Shown here: piece after piece, positions 8,279 through 17,257 of the stretch | How positions within the stretch are numbered: the stretch's first letter is position 1 | Layout of the letters: every line of letters starts with the position of its first letter | Assembly: GCA_958296175.1 (NCBI GenBank) | Contig: OY282448.1 | Coordinates: 1,674,472-1,738,471, forward strand | DNA: 64,000 bases | Direction of reading: 5' to 3' | Source: an uncultured Chloroflexota bacterium | GTDB lineage: Bacteria > Chloroflexota > UBA11872 | Made by a program: the position numbers and the translations under genes | Notes under the pieces: model-generated | Databases searched by the model: none | Told to the model about the DNA's origin: nothing | What the model saw: the letters and a program-made list of their open reading frames with translations, nothing else

Positions 8279-9298
8279 TCAGAACTCGTTGCGCACCTTC
8301 ACCGTCTGGCCTGTGCGCAGGGATTGCCAGGCGGCCAGGCCGGTGGCGACCACGCGGGCGCCTTCGCGGGCGCCGACCCAGGGGGTGGCGCCGTGCAGCA
8401 CGCAGTCGGCCATGTGGCGCAGCATGACCAGCATTTCGGTGCTATGGCCGCGGTCGGGCGGCAGATGAGTTTCGCAGGCCCGCGTCGGCAGATACGCGTC
8501 GGCGTCCAGCGTCGTTACGTTGTCCCGAATCGTGCCTTTGGTTCCGTACACCGTCAGGCTGTTGGCGCGTTCGCCGTGCGGGTGAATCATGCCGAGCAGG
8601 GTGGCCGCGCGGCCGATGGCGCCGCTGGTGAAACGCGCGTTGATGAAGAAGCAGTCTTCTTGTGGATACTCGGGCGCCACGCCGCTGCGAAGTCCCACGC
8701 AGTGCACCTCGTCGACGTCGCCCATGAACCAGCGCAGCAGGTCGATCGGGTGGCAGGCGCCGCCCAAGATCAAGTCTTGCGGCGCCGTGACGCGCCAGGG
8801 CGACCGTGCATAGACCGGCCGCAAGTCGTGCACGTAGTGCGATTCCGCCATGAACAACTCGCCGATGCCGCCAGCGTCGCAGGCGCGTTTGGCTTGGATG
8901 AATGCATGGCGGCCGCGCAGGGACTGGGTGACCAGCAGCACCAGGCCGCTGCGGTCCACGGCTTCCACCACCTGTTCCGCTTCGCGCAGGGTGTAGACCA
9001 TCGACTTGGTGACCATCACGTGCTTGCCCGCGTTCAGTGCGGCCAGAATCTGCGCGGCGTGCTGCGGGCCGGGGGTGTAAATCCCAACCACGTCAATGTC
9101 GGGGTGTGTAATCAATGCGTCGACGTTGGTGGTTACGCTGCGAATGCCATGCCGCTGCGCAACTGCATCCAAGCGGTCGGGGTTGGTGTCGCACAGGGCC
9201 GTGACGCGGATGGGCAGGTCGTCGTGCTGCGGCAGGTTGGCTTGCAGCAGCGTTTGGCCGTGGCCCAGTCCGGCCAGTCCCAGCCTAAGTGCGCGCAT
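8279..9298 (-). CDS. Gfo/Idh/MocA-family oxidoreductase
   Basis: A 339 aa NAD(P)-dependent sugar or polyol dehydrogenase-like protein. The N-terminal Rossmann fold is clear (LGLAGLGHGQT, then DTNPDRLD at the end of strand two) and the C-terminal alpha/beta domain has the usual YHVH-like region (MAESHYVHDLRP, GGACHPIDLLRW). The active-site Lys motif normally written EKP reads VTKSM here, so the Lys is kept but the context is atypical. The ATG at 9298 overlaps the end of the upstream acetyltransferase gene by 14 bases, so the two are co-transcribed. The substrate is unknown. Confidence 0.88.
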   Translation of the reverse strand: MRALRLGLAGLGHGQTLLQANLPQHDDLPIRVTALCDTNPDRLDAVAQRHGIRSVTTNVDALITHPDIDVVGIYTPGPQHAAQILAALNAGKHVMVTKSMVYTLREAEQVVEAVDRSGLVLLVTQSLRGRHAFIQAKRACDAGGIGELFMAESHYVHDLRPVYARSPWRVTAPQDLILGGACHPIDLLRWFMGDVDEVHCVGLRSGVAPEYPQEDCFFINARFTSGAIGRAATLLGMIHPHGERANSLTVYGTKGTIRDNVTTLDADAYLPTRACETHLPPDRGHSTEMLVMLRHMADCVLHGATPWVGAREGARVVATGLAAWQSLRTGQTVKVRNEF

Positions 9299-9839
9299 TG
9301 CCGTCGTCGTGCAGGGCGTGCATCACCATGTCCCAGCGTTCCGGCATGTCGCCGCTCACCATAACGGGTCGATACCCTAACGACAGATAGACGTGAATGG
9401 CGGGCAGGCGCCAGTCGTCGGTGCTCAGCCACACCGCGCGGCAGCCGCCGTCGACCAGGCGCTTCGTCACGGCCGCGCAGACGGCGCGGCCCAACCCGCG
9501 CCCGCGATGGTTTGGGTGGGTGACGACATAGTCGAGCAACCCCTCCCGGTGCGGGTCTGCCGCGGAAATCGGCAGCGGGTCGAAGGGATAGTTCGATACC
9601 CGTGACGCAAACGTTCCTGCGGCCACGCTGCCCTGGCGCTCCACGACCAGGGAGCCGGCGCGTCGGTCAGCGTCGGCCAGGTAGTCCAGCACCATGGCCT
9701 CGGTCCAGGTCGTGAATCCGCCCGCGCGCAGCGTCTGGGCCCAGCGGTGGGCGTCGGCGCGGCGGCAGGCGCGCAGCAGATAACCGTCGGGGAGCGGCGC
9801 GGCGGGCATGCGGCGGACGCCGTCCGCGTCGATCCGCAT
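9285..9839 (-). CDS. GNAT-family N-acetyltransferase
   Basis: An acetyl-CoA-dependent acyltransferase of about 184 aa. The acetyl-CoA binding loop is present (VVTHPNHRGRGLGRAVCAAV; the R/Q-x-x-G-x-G/A signature is RGRGLG), preceded by the beta-bulge strand (GLLDYVV) and followed by an IHVYLSLGYRPV motif typical of the C-terminal part of GNAT folds. The start is uncertain: the ATG at 9839 is used, but GTG or other codons up to about 40 bases upstream would add an N-terminal strand common in relatives. It overlaps the downstream oxidoreductase. The substrate is not predictable. Confidence 0.85.
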   Translation of the reverse strand: MRIDADGVRRMPAAPLPDGYLLRACRRADAHRWAQTLRAGGFTTWTEAMVLDYLADADRRAGSLVVERQGSVAAGTFASRVSNYPFDPLPISAADPHREGLLDYVVTHPNHRGRGLGRAVCAAVTKRLVDGGCRAVWLSTDDWRLPAIHVYLSLGYRPVMVSGDMPERWDMVMHALHDDGNART

Positions 9840-10141
9840 GCAGAGCTGCGTGGGTGGGCGGCGGTCGCCGTGGGCATTGCTCACCAGGCAAACGCCCGCG
9901 GCGCGTGGGCGTCCGTTGTCATGTCCCCCGAACGAGCGCGCGGCTGATGCTAACCCGGCGCCGCCCCGCACGTCCGAGCGGCCCGCGGCGGCAAAGCGCC
10001 GTCGGCAAAACACCGCCGGCATCGCGGGCGTGCGTCGGCGCGGCGCGCGGGCGCGGCGGCAATTGCGGCAGGCCCCGCCGCGCTCGACTGGCGGTATCCT
10101 GCGGGGACTTGCCCCACGGCGGCTGGCCAAGGACGACACGT

Positions 10142-11287
10142 ATGTACACCGCGGCACTGATTGGTGCGACAGGCGCCGGCGATTACGGCCACTCTCTCGA
10201 CCGCGCTTGGGGCCTCGTTCCCGAGGTCGAGGTGGTGGCCGTGGCCGACGTGGACGCCGATGCGGCGCGCCGCAAGGCCGACCAGCTGGGCGTGCGCCGC
10301 GCCTTTGGCGACTACCGCCAGATGCTGCAGGAGGTGCGGCCGGACTTCGTCAACGTCTGCACCCGCCAGCCCAACCATCACGCCGACATGCTGCTGGCCG
10401 CCGTCGAGGCCGGCGCGCGCGGCATCTACTGCGAGAAGCCTTTCGTGCGCACCCCGGCCGAGGCCGACGCCGTGATCGCCGCCGCCAGCGCGCGCGGTGT
10501 CAAGATTCAGGTTGCGCACACCCGGCGCGTCGACCAGCAGGGCCGGCGCATGCTGGCGCTGCTGCGCGAAGGCGCCATCGGCCGCCTGATCGCCGTTCAC
10601 GCCACCGGCAAGAACGACGACCGCCGCGGCGGCGCCGAAGACCTGATGGTGCTGGGCGTGCACCTGGTGGACCAGATGCGCGAAGTTGCCGGCGACCCCA
10701 TCCACGTCAGCGCCGACGTCTTTCAGTCCGGGCGGCCCGTGGGTCTGCCCGACGTGCACGAGGGCAACGAAAACATCGGCCTGATTGCGGGTGACCAGAT
10801 CTTCGCGCGCTTCGTGTTCGACCACGGCGTGGCGGGCCTGCTCTCCTCCGCCCGCACGTCCGCCGGCGGCCATCGGGCCATGGGCATCGAGCTGATTGGC
10901 ACCGAGGGCATGATCTCGCTGCGCGGCGGCGGACCCGCCTCCGGCGGCCAGCCCTTGCTCGTCAACCGGCGGCCCGCGGACGACCCCGGGCCGGACAGCG
11001 TCTGGGAACCGGTGCCGACGGACCCGCTGACCGCCGACGGCCCCGTGCCGGCCGGCGAACCCGGCGACGGATGGCAGCTTCTGCACACCCGCATGGCGCG
11101 CGACCTGCTGGCGGCGGTGGAAGACGACCGACGCCCCGTCTGCGACGCCATCGATGGCCGCTGGACTATCGAGATGATCATGGGCGTGCACGAGGCCGGG
11201 CTGACCCACCAGACCGTCCGCTTCCCGCTGATCACCCGCGACAACCCCTACGCCGTCCGCCGCCAAGCTTCCCTGGCCGACGTCTAA
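10142..11287 (+). CDS. Gfo/Idh/MocA-family oxidoreductase
   Basis: A 381 aa NAD(P)-dependent oxidoreductase. The ATG at 10142 follows AAGGA and begins directly with the Rossmann strand (YTAALIGATGAGDYG); longer in-frame openings run over the divergent GNAT gene and are rejected. The canonical catalytic motif is intact (GIYCEKPFVRTPAEAD) and the C-terminal domain has the expected LMVLGVHLVDQMREV helix. It reads away from the 8.3-9.8 kb pair from a shared promoter region (9840-10141). The family acts on sugars, inositols or amino-alcohols; the actual substrate is unknown. Confidence 0.9.
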   Translation: MYTAALIGATGAGDYGHSLDRAWGLVPEVEVVAVADVDADAARRKADQLGVRRAFGDYRQMLQEVRPDFVNVCTRQPNHHADMLLAAVEAGARGIYCEKPFVRTPAEADAVIAAASARGVKIQVAHTRRVDQQGRRMLALLREGAIGRLIAVHATGKNDDRRGGAEDLMVLGVHLVDQMREVAGDPIHVSADVFQSGRPVGLPDVHEGNENIGLIAGDQIFARFVFDHGVAGLLSSARTSAGGHRAMGIELIGTEGMISLRGGGPASGGQPLLVNRRPADDPGPDSVWEPVPTDPLTADGPVPAGEPGDGWQLLHTRMARDLLAAVEDDRRPVCDAIDGRWTIEMIMGVHEAGLTHQTVRFPLITRDNPYAVRRQASLADV

Positions 11288-11373
11288 ACCCCACGGCCCC
11301 TTCGCCCGCCAGGGGAGGCGCCTCCCCGTGACGAACGGGCCGCCCGCCAGATGCTCCCCTCTCCCCCGGATGG

Positions 11374-11473
11374 TCCCCTCTCCCCCACCAGGGGGAGGGC
11401 AGCGCAGGAGGCGGCGGCTGGGGCGGGTGGGGTTCCCTCTCCCCCACCAGGGGGAGAGGGTTAGGGTGAGGGG
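11374..11473. repeat. Dispersed palindromic intergenic repeat, two copies
   Basis: Two copies of CCCTCTCCCCCACCAGGGGG, about 60 bases apart, form strong stems in the 11288-11601 gap. The second is followed by TTAGGGTGAGGGG. The same family recurs at 15.7, 31.7 and 47.1 kb. It is always intergenic, so it may act as a terminator-like or mobile repeat. Confidence 0.6.
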
Positions 11474-11601
11474 CGGCCTCGACGCCGACACGGAAGGTCT
11501 TCGCCCACGCGCGCGGCCCCAACCCGCATTTCCCTCCCACGACCATGTTCGTGTTCTGTATGGTATCCTGCCCGCGGCAGGGGACGCCCAAGGGGTGTGC
11601 C

Positions 11602-12504
11602 ATGCGACCCGAGGTCCGACCCATCACCTGCCGCAGCGCCCTCAACCGTGTGCGCGGCATGCCGTTTCAGTGGACACTGAACCCTTACCGAGGGTGCAGC
11701 CACGCCTGTTGGTATTGCTACGCGCGGCAGACCCACACCTACTTCGACCTCAACGGCGGCCGCGACTTCGAGCGCATCGTGTTCGCCAAGGTCAACGTGG
11801 CCGAACGCCTGCGCGCGCAGATCCAGTCGCCGCGCTGGAAGCGGGCGTCGGTGGTAATCGGCGCAGCCACCGACCCCTATCAGCCCGCCGAGGGCCGCCT
11901 GCGGCTCACGCAGGCCTGTCTGCGCGAGTTCCTGGCCGCGCGCTCGCCGGCCAGCCTGATCACCAAGTCGACCCTGCTGCGCCGCGACAGCGGCCTTTTG
12001 CAGGACACGGCGCGCGCCGCCGGTCTGAGCGTCACCGTGTCGATCCCAATAGCAGACGCGCACCTGTCCCGCCGCATCGAGCCTGGCACGCCGCCGCCGG
12101 ACGAACGCTTTCGACTGGTGGCCGAGCTGTCGCGGCTCGGGCTGGACGTGGGCGTCAACATGGCGCCCGTGCTGCCCGGACTGACCGATACCAACGCCGC
12201 GATCGAGGACGTCATGCGCCGCGCGCGCGACCACGGCGCGCGCCGCGTGGGCGCCATGCTGCTGCACCTGGACGAGGCGCCCAAACGCTGGTTCATGCAC
12301 AACCTGCGGCGTTACTTCCCGCACCTGGAGCCGCTCTACGCCGACCTGTACGCCGGCGACCGGCGCTACCTGGACCGCGAGGAGGCCGACGACCTGAGCG
12401 CCCGCGCGCAGGTGCTGTGGGACGCCGTCGGCGCAGCCCGCGGCTTGCCCCCGCCCCTGGCCCCGCCGCCGCCCCCCGAACAGCTTCCCATGGCCTTGTC
12501 CTGA
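11602..12504 (+). CDS. Radical SAM protein, SplB/Rv2578c-like
   Basis: A 300 aa radical S-adenosylmethionine enzyme. The [4Fe-4S] cluster motif is CSHACWYC (C-x3-C-x2-C), near residue 32 from the ATG at 11602; that start is preferred to the one at 11545 because AGGGG precedes it. The next conserved block (VVIGAATDPYQPAE) binds SAM in relatives related to spore photoproduct lyase. The partial TIM barrel continues to about residue 260, then a Pro-rich tail. The function in this subgroup is not established. No partner gene is adjacent. Confidence 0.88.
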   Translation: MRPEVRPITCRSALNRVRGMPFQWTLNPYRGCSHACWYCYARQTHTYFDLNGGRDFERIVFAKVNVAERLRAQIQSPRWKRASVVIGAATDPYQPAEGRLRLTQACLREFLAARSPASLITKSTLLRRDSGLLQDTARAAGLSVTVSIPIADAHLSRRIEPGTPPPDERFRLVAELSRLGLDVGVNMAPVLPGLTDTNAAIEDVMRRARDHGARRVGAMLLHLDEAPKRWFMHNLRRYFPHLEPLYADLYAGDRRYLDREEADDLSARAQVLWDAVGAARGLPPPLAPPPPPEQLPMALS

Positions 12505-12666
12505 TACCCAGGCGTCCCCGTTCTTCCTTCCCCTTCGCTCTCCCATCGCCCCGCAGCGCGCGGCAAGGCGACAGCGCGGCGGCGACGGAAACGAGCAGCG
12601 CGCGGCGAGAGAAAGCCGCGCCCTCTGCCCCCGCTCGTCAAACGAGCGGGAACGTGTCGAAGTCCC

Positions 12667-14670
12667 TCAGGCCGTTGCCAGACGTATCAGGCTGGTCAGC
12701 TGCCCTGCGGCCAGGGCGTCCAGGCGCACGTGGGTGGCGGCCATGGCCGTTGCCAGATCGGGCAGCGGGCTGACGCGCGCGCGGCGGCGGTCGGCGTCGA
12801 CCACCAGCGCCGGAATCTTGTCCGCCGCCATCCGACGTCCCGCGCGCTGCGCGTCGTCCAGAGGGTCGGAGCCAGCCTGCAACCCGACGTTCGCCACGCC
12901 GTCGGTCAGCAGAATGACGATCGGGCGCGTTTCGGCGTCGCGCGCGCGTTCGCGCAAGATCACGCGGCGCGCCATGTCCAAGCCGTGCGCCAGCGGCGTG
13001 CGCCCGCCGGTGGGCAGCTCGCGCATGCGCATGTGCGCCAGGTCCAGGCTGGTGGTGGGCGGCACGGTTTCGTAGGCCTCCGTCTTGCGGAAGGTCACGA
13101 GTCCCACGCGGTCGCGGCGCTGGTAGGCGTCCGCCAGCAGCGAGAGCACGGCCGACTTGGTCAGCTGCATGCGCCGCTGCGCCGCCATGCTCCCGGAGCC
13201 GTCCACCACGAACAGCATCAGATTGCCCACCTTGCGCGTGCGCCGGCGGATGCGGACGTCGTCGCGCGTGATGGTCGGCATGCCGTCGCCCACGCCGCGC
13301 AGGGCGGCGGCGCGAATCGTGTCGATCAGCGACACGTCCGGCGGGTCGCCCGGCTGCATGGCGCGGCTGCGCACCGAACGCCCGCGGCGGCCTTGCACCT
13401 CGTGCTGCGTGCGGCGCCCCGCCCGCGGGCGCACCACCGACTGGCGCTCCTGCGCGGCCACGGTGGGCGAGTCGGGCGCGGCGTCGGGGTCGATACGCCG
13501 GTCGGTTCCTGCGGACGTCGGCGCGCCGGCATCTTCGCCCGCAGCCGCTGTCAGCTCGTCGCTGGCCGCGGCCTTCGATGGCTCGGGCCTGTCCTCCGCG
13601 CCCTCGCTCGTTCCCGACCGCTGCTGCGCGTCAAACGACTGGATGGCTCGGTCCAGCTCGTCCGGGTCCAGGTGCGGCGGCGTGAATGGGTCGCGGCGGC
13701 GTCGGTGCGGCAGCGCCACCTCGGCCGCCCGCCGCACGTCCTCGCGCGTCACCTCCGTGCGGCCTTCCCAGGCGGCAATGGTCGAGGCGGTTTTGTGCAT
13801 CACAATGTCGGCGCGGTGCCCGTCCACGCCCATCGCCACCGCAATGTGGGCGATCAGCGACAGCATGTCGTCGCTCAGCGCCACGTCGGGCAGCAGCTCG
13901 CGCGCGCGCACGATGCGCTGGCGCAGCTCGTCGCTGGCTGGCCCCCAGGCGTGCAGGAACCCGCGCGTGTCGCGCTCGAACGCAATCCGCCGCCGCACGA
14001 TCTCGGCGCGCGCTTGCGGCTCCAGGTCCCCGCGGATTTCCGCCGCCAGCCCAAAGCGGTCCAGCAGCTGCGGGCGCAGGTCCCCCTCTTCGGGGTTCAT
14101 GGTTCCCACCAGGATGTACTCGGACGGATGCTTGTATTGCACACCCTCGCGCTCGATCAGGTTCGTCCCCGACGCCGCGCTGTCCAGCAGCGTGTCCACC
14201 AGGTGGTCGTCCAGCAGGTTGACTTCGTCCACGTACAGCAGTCCGCGGTGCGCGGCGGCCAGCAGCCCCGGCTCGAACGTGCGCTCGCCGCGCGACAGCG
14301 CGGCCTCCAGATCCAAGGTGCCGATGATGCGGTCCTCGGTGGCCGAGACGGGCAGGTCCACCACGCGCACGCGCCGCAGCGTGGAGTCGATCTCCTCGTT
14401 GCGGCCGCGCGCCGCGCCGCATGCGGCGCACAGATTGAGCGAGTCGGGGTCGCAGCCATAGGCGCAGGTGGCCACGCGTATCTCCGGCAGCACGCTCACC
14501 AGGCCGCGCACCGCCGTGGACTTGGCCGTGCCGCGCTCGCCGCGGATCAGCACGCCGCCAATGCTCGGGTTCACCGCATTCAGCACCAGCGACAGGCGCA
14601 TCAGGTCCTGCCCGACGATCGCCGCAAATGGAAAGGCGGCACCGTCCAGCGCATGGTCGGGATGAGTCAT
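12667..14670 (-). CDS. Magnesium/cobalt chelatase ATPase, fused I and D subunits
   Basis: A 667 aa protein joining an AAA+ ATPase (residues about 1-330) to a von Willebrand A domain (about 480-660) through an acidic, Pro-rich linker. It has Walker A (GERGTAKST), Walker B (GLLYVDEVNLL), an arginine-finger region (LLDRFGLAAEI) and an intact MIDAS motif (VVDGSGSM). The fold powers metal insertion into porphyrins by a large subunit (BchH/ChlH or CobN). Neither large subunit is in the window, so whether the product is magnesium or cobalt chelatase is open; fused I-D proteins often serve cobaltochelatase. The start at 14670 is chosen by homology to the usual FPFAAIVGQ beginning. Confidence 0.88.
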   Translation of the reverse strand: MTHPDHALDGAAFPFAAIVGQDLMRLSLVLNAVNPSIGGVLIRGERGTAKSTAVRGLVSVLPEIRVATCAYGCDPDSLNLCAACGAARGRNEEIDSTLRRVRVVDLPVSATEDRIIGTLDLEAALSRGERTFEPGLLAAAHRGLLYVDEVNLLDDHLVDTLLDSAASGTNLIEREGVQYKHPSEYILVGTMNPEEGDLRPQLLDRFGLAAEIRGDLEPQARAEIVRRRIAFERDTRGFLHAWGPASDELRQRIVRARELLPDVALSDDMLSLIAHIAVAMGVDGHRADIVMHKTASTIAAWEGRTEVTREDVRRAAEVALPHRRRRDPFTPPHLDPDELDRAIQSFDAQQRSGTSEGAEDRPEPSKAAASDELTAAAGEDAGAPTSAGTDRRIDPDAAPDSPTVAAQERQSVVRPRAGRRTQHEVQGRRGRSVRSRAMQPGDPPDVSLIDTIRAAALRGVGDGMPTITRDDVRIRRRTRKVGNLMLFVVDGSGSMAAQRRMQLTKSAVLSLLADAYQRRDRVGLVTFRKTEAYETVPPTTSLDLAHMRMRELPTGGRTPLAHGLDMARRVILRERARDAETRPIVILLTDGVANVGLQAGSDPLDDAQRAGRRMAADKIPALVVDADRRRARVSPLPDLATAMAATHVRLDALAAGQLTSLIRLATA

Positions 14671-14776
14671 GGCGTCATCGTCGCACACCGCGCGGAGCGC
14701 AGCGCGGAACTGGCGATGGGGGCGCTCGCCCGCAGGAGACGCGGCGGCGGCGCGGATGGCTGTACGACGCAGCGCC

Positions 14777-15613
14777 TTAGCGCCGCGACCGCCGCCGGCG
14801 GTGCGGCGGCTCGGCCTGCACCGGCGGCGTCCGCGCCGCCCTCAAATGCAGCCGCAGCCGATGCCCCAGCCAGCCGGCAAAGGCAATCAGCACCAGCACG
14901 GCAATGAGCTGCGACTGCTGCAAGCCCAGCAGGCGCGGATCCTGGTCGATGCGCAGGAACTGCAGCCCCAGCCGCAGCGCGCCGTACCCCGCCAGCACCG
15001 CCCAGAACACGTACAGCCGCCCCAGCCAGCGGCTGGCGATCCAGACCGCCAGCCCGAAGATCGCGAAGTCGCCCAGCATTTCGTAGGTGGTGGCCGGATG
15101 CACCGGCGCCCCCTGTCCGATCGCGTTCGGATGCGTGTAGAACACCGCCCAGGGCAAATCCGTCGGCAGCGCGTGGTGCTCGCCGTTGACGAGGTCGCCG
15201 ATGCGCCCGATGCCCATGCCCAGAATCAGCCCGGGCGCCCCGATGTCCAGCGCGGTGCGCACGTCCAGCTTCATCCACCAGGCGGCCAGGCCAACGGCCA
15301 GCCCCCCGCCGACGGGCGCGCCCCACACCGTGATGCCGCCGTCGTTGAGCGCAAACACGCGCGCCCAGTCGTTCTGGAACTGATCCAGGTTGTCGATCAC
15401 GTAGAAGAAACGCGCCATCACCAGCCCGCCGCCCACCGCCCACAGCGCCAGCGTCACCACCTTGTCGTCGGGAATGTCCGTCCAGCGCCCCAACCGCCGC
15501 GCGACCCACACGCCCACGAAGATGCCCACCACCGCAAACAGCGAATGCCAGGTGAACCGAAACGCGCCGATCTCGAGCAGATCGGGGTCCCAGGGAATGG
15601 CGATGGCAAACAT
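14777..15613 (-). CDS. lgt: Prolipoprotein diacylglyceryl transferase Lgt
   Basis: Lgt moves diacylglyceryl from phosphatidylglycerol to the lipobox Cys of preprolipoproteins at the membrane. The 278 aa protein starts MFAIAIPWDPDLLEIG (ATG 15613) and has about seven hydrophobic segments. The signature near residue 140 reads GRIGDLVNGEHH, with the essential Arg and the NGE block. The tail is Arg-rich. Substrates are plausibly the lipoproteins encoded at 22.3-23.8 and 30.2-31.6 kb. It lies about 100 bases downstream of the chelatase gene on the same strand. Confidence 0.93.
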   Translation of the reverse strand: MFAIAIPWDPDLLEIGAFRFTWHSLFAVVGIFVGVWVARRLGRWTDIPDDKVVTLALWAVGGGLVMARFFYVIDNLDQFQNDWARVFALNDGGITVWGAPVGGGLAVGLAAWWMKLDVRTALDIGAPGLILGMGIGRIGDLVNGEHHALPTDLPWAVFYTHPNAIGQGAPVHPATTYEMLGDFAIFGLAVWIASRWLGRLYVFWAVLAGYGALRLGLQFLRIDQDPRLLGLQQSQLIAVLVLIAFAGWLGHRLRLHLRAARTPPVQAEPPHRRRRSRR

Positions 15614-15707
15614 GCAAGTCCCGACGAGTGGACGAACCACCCCCATGGTATCGCCGCCAGCCCCCCGCCACCCTCCCCCCTCCCCTTCCCCCTCGACCTC
15701 CCCCTCT

Positions 15708-15960
15708 TCCCCTCCCCCTAGAGGGAGAGGGCAGGGTGAGGGTGAGACGCGGTGACGAAGCCCCCGCGCAGGCAAGCAGCAACCGCACCCGTCAGCCTCG
15801 CGCCCCGGCCCCGAATCCATTCCCCTTTTCTTCCCCTCTCCCTCGAGGGAGAGGGCAGGGTGAGGGTGAGACGCGGTGACGAAGCCCCCGCGCAGGCGAG
15901 CAGCAACCTCACCCGTCAGCCCCTTACGCCCCAGCCTCGAATCCACTCCCCTTATCTTCC
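15708..15960. repeat. Tandem 124-base duplication of an intergenic hairpin repeat
   Basis: Two near-identical units, offset by exactly 124 bases (GAGGGAGAGGG at 15721 and 15845), share the CCCTCTCC...GGGAGAGGG hairpin and the flanking TGAGACGCGGTGACGAAGCC. A third partial copy of the unit's right end follows at about 15960. The 15614-16108 gap holds no gene. Confidence 0.75.
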
Positions 15961-16108
15961 CCTCACCCATCAGCCTCGCTCCCTGCAGCCCCTCCGCCCG
16001 CGCTCGTTCAGGGCGCGGGGCGCACAGAGGTCGTGCGCGGCCGCAGCTTGGTGTCCGGGCGGCTGGGGCGCATGATGGGCCGGCGCGTGCAGTGACGAGG
16101 CGGGTCGG

Positions 16109-17155
16109 ATGACGGCGGCTTCTGAAATGACCTGTGTGCGGTGTTTGGGTGACCACGCGGTGTCGGTGGGCCGCGCGGCCGTGCACGCGCCAGGGCCTGG
16201 CGAGATGCGCGTGCGCACCGTGACCTCCGCAATCTGCGGCAGCGACTTGCATCACTATCGAACCCCCCAGACCCTGCGCCGCGAGCGCGGCTGGATTCGC
16301 TACGCGCTAGGCCACGAGTGCGCGGGGGGCGTGGACGCCGTGGGTCCCGGCGTGACCTCTCCGGCCGTGGGCGACCGCGTGGTGGTGTTCGGCATCGTGG
16401 GCTGCGGGCATTGTGTGCACTGCCGCCGCGGCGAGCCGATGTTCTGCGCCGACGCGCAGCACTTCAGCCGCCACCGGCACGGAACCAACGCCGCCTATCT
16501 CATCGCCCCGGCGCGCAACGCCATGCCGCTGCCCGACGACATGGACTTCTCGGTGGGCGCGCTGCTGTCCTGCAACGTAGGCACGGCCTACGGCGCGCTG
16601 CGCAAGGCCGCTCCGTCGGGCGAGCGCATGCTGGCCGTGTTCGGGCTGGGACCCGTGGGGCTGTCGTGCGTGATGCTGGGGCGCGCGCTGGGCGCGCCGA
16701 TGCTGGGCGTAGACCCGTCACCTCGGCGCCGCGCGCTGGCGCTGGAGCACGGCGCGCTGGCGGCGCTGGACAGTTCCGACCCCGACCTGAACGCGCGCCT
16801 GCTGGACCTGGCGGGCGGCGAAGGTCTGGCGGCCGCCATCGACACCAGCGGGCAGGCGCCCGCCCGCGCGGCCGCCATCGATGCGCTGCGCGTGCACGGC
16901 ACGTTCGTCGAGGTCGGCGTGGGGCGCGAAACCACCATCGCCCCCACCGAGCAGCTCATCTTCAAGGAAGTCACCCTGCGCGGCTCCTGGCTCTACAAGC
17001 AGCACGAATGGGAAAGCCTGCTCGACTGCGTGCGCCGCCACCGCATCCCCATCGCGCGGCTGATCACGCACCGATTTCGCCCCCACGACGCCGTCGAAGC
17101 CTTCCAGCTGGCCAACAGCGCCGCGGCCGGCAAGATTCTGTTCGATTGGGACTGA
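16109..17155 (+). CDS. Zinc-dependent alcohol/polyol dehydrogenase (MDR family)
   Basis: A 348 aa medium-chain dehydrogenase. The catalytic zinc site is present (ICGSDLHH, then GHECAGGV), as is the structural zinc loop (CGHCVHCRRGEPMFC, four Cys). The NAD(P) fold carries GLGPVGLSCVML near residue 177. The pattern fits the sorbitol, threonine and galactitol dehydrogenase group. The start at 16109 follows a GAGG; a second ATG at 16127 is possible. It stands alone on the plus strand. Confidence 0.9.
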   Translation: MTAASEMTCVRCLGDHAVSVGRAAVHAPGPGEMRVRTVTSAICGSDLHHYRTPQTLRRERGWIRYALGHECAGGVDAVGPGVTSPAVGDRVVVFGIVGCGHCVHCRRGEPMFCADAQHFSRHRHGTNAAYLIAPARNAMPLPDDMDFSVGALLSCNVGTAYGALRKAAPSGERMLAVFGLGPVGLSCVMLGRALGAPMLGVDPSPRRRALALEHGALAALDSSDPDLNARLLDLAGGEGLAAAIDTSGQAPARAAAIDALRVHGTFVEVGVGRETTIAPTEQLIFKEVTLRGSWLYKQHEWESLLDCVRRHRIPIARLITHRFRPHDAVEAFQLANSAAAGKILFDWD

Positions 17156-17257
17156 GGGTCCGCGCCGGGCTGCCAGAGACGCCGGTCATGGCGGCGCCGC
17201 GCGGGGCGGCGATCCCGCCGGGCGGCCTGGCGGCGCCGGGCGCGGGAGACTGAGCCG

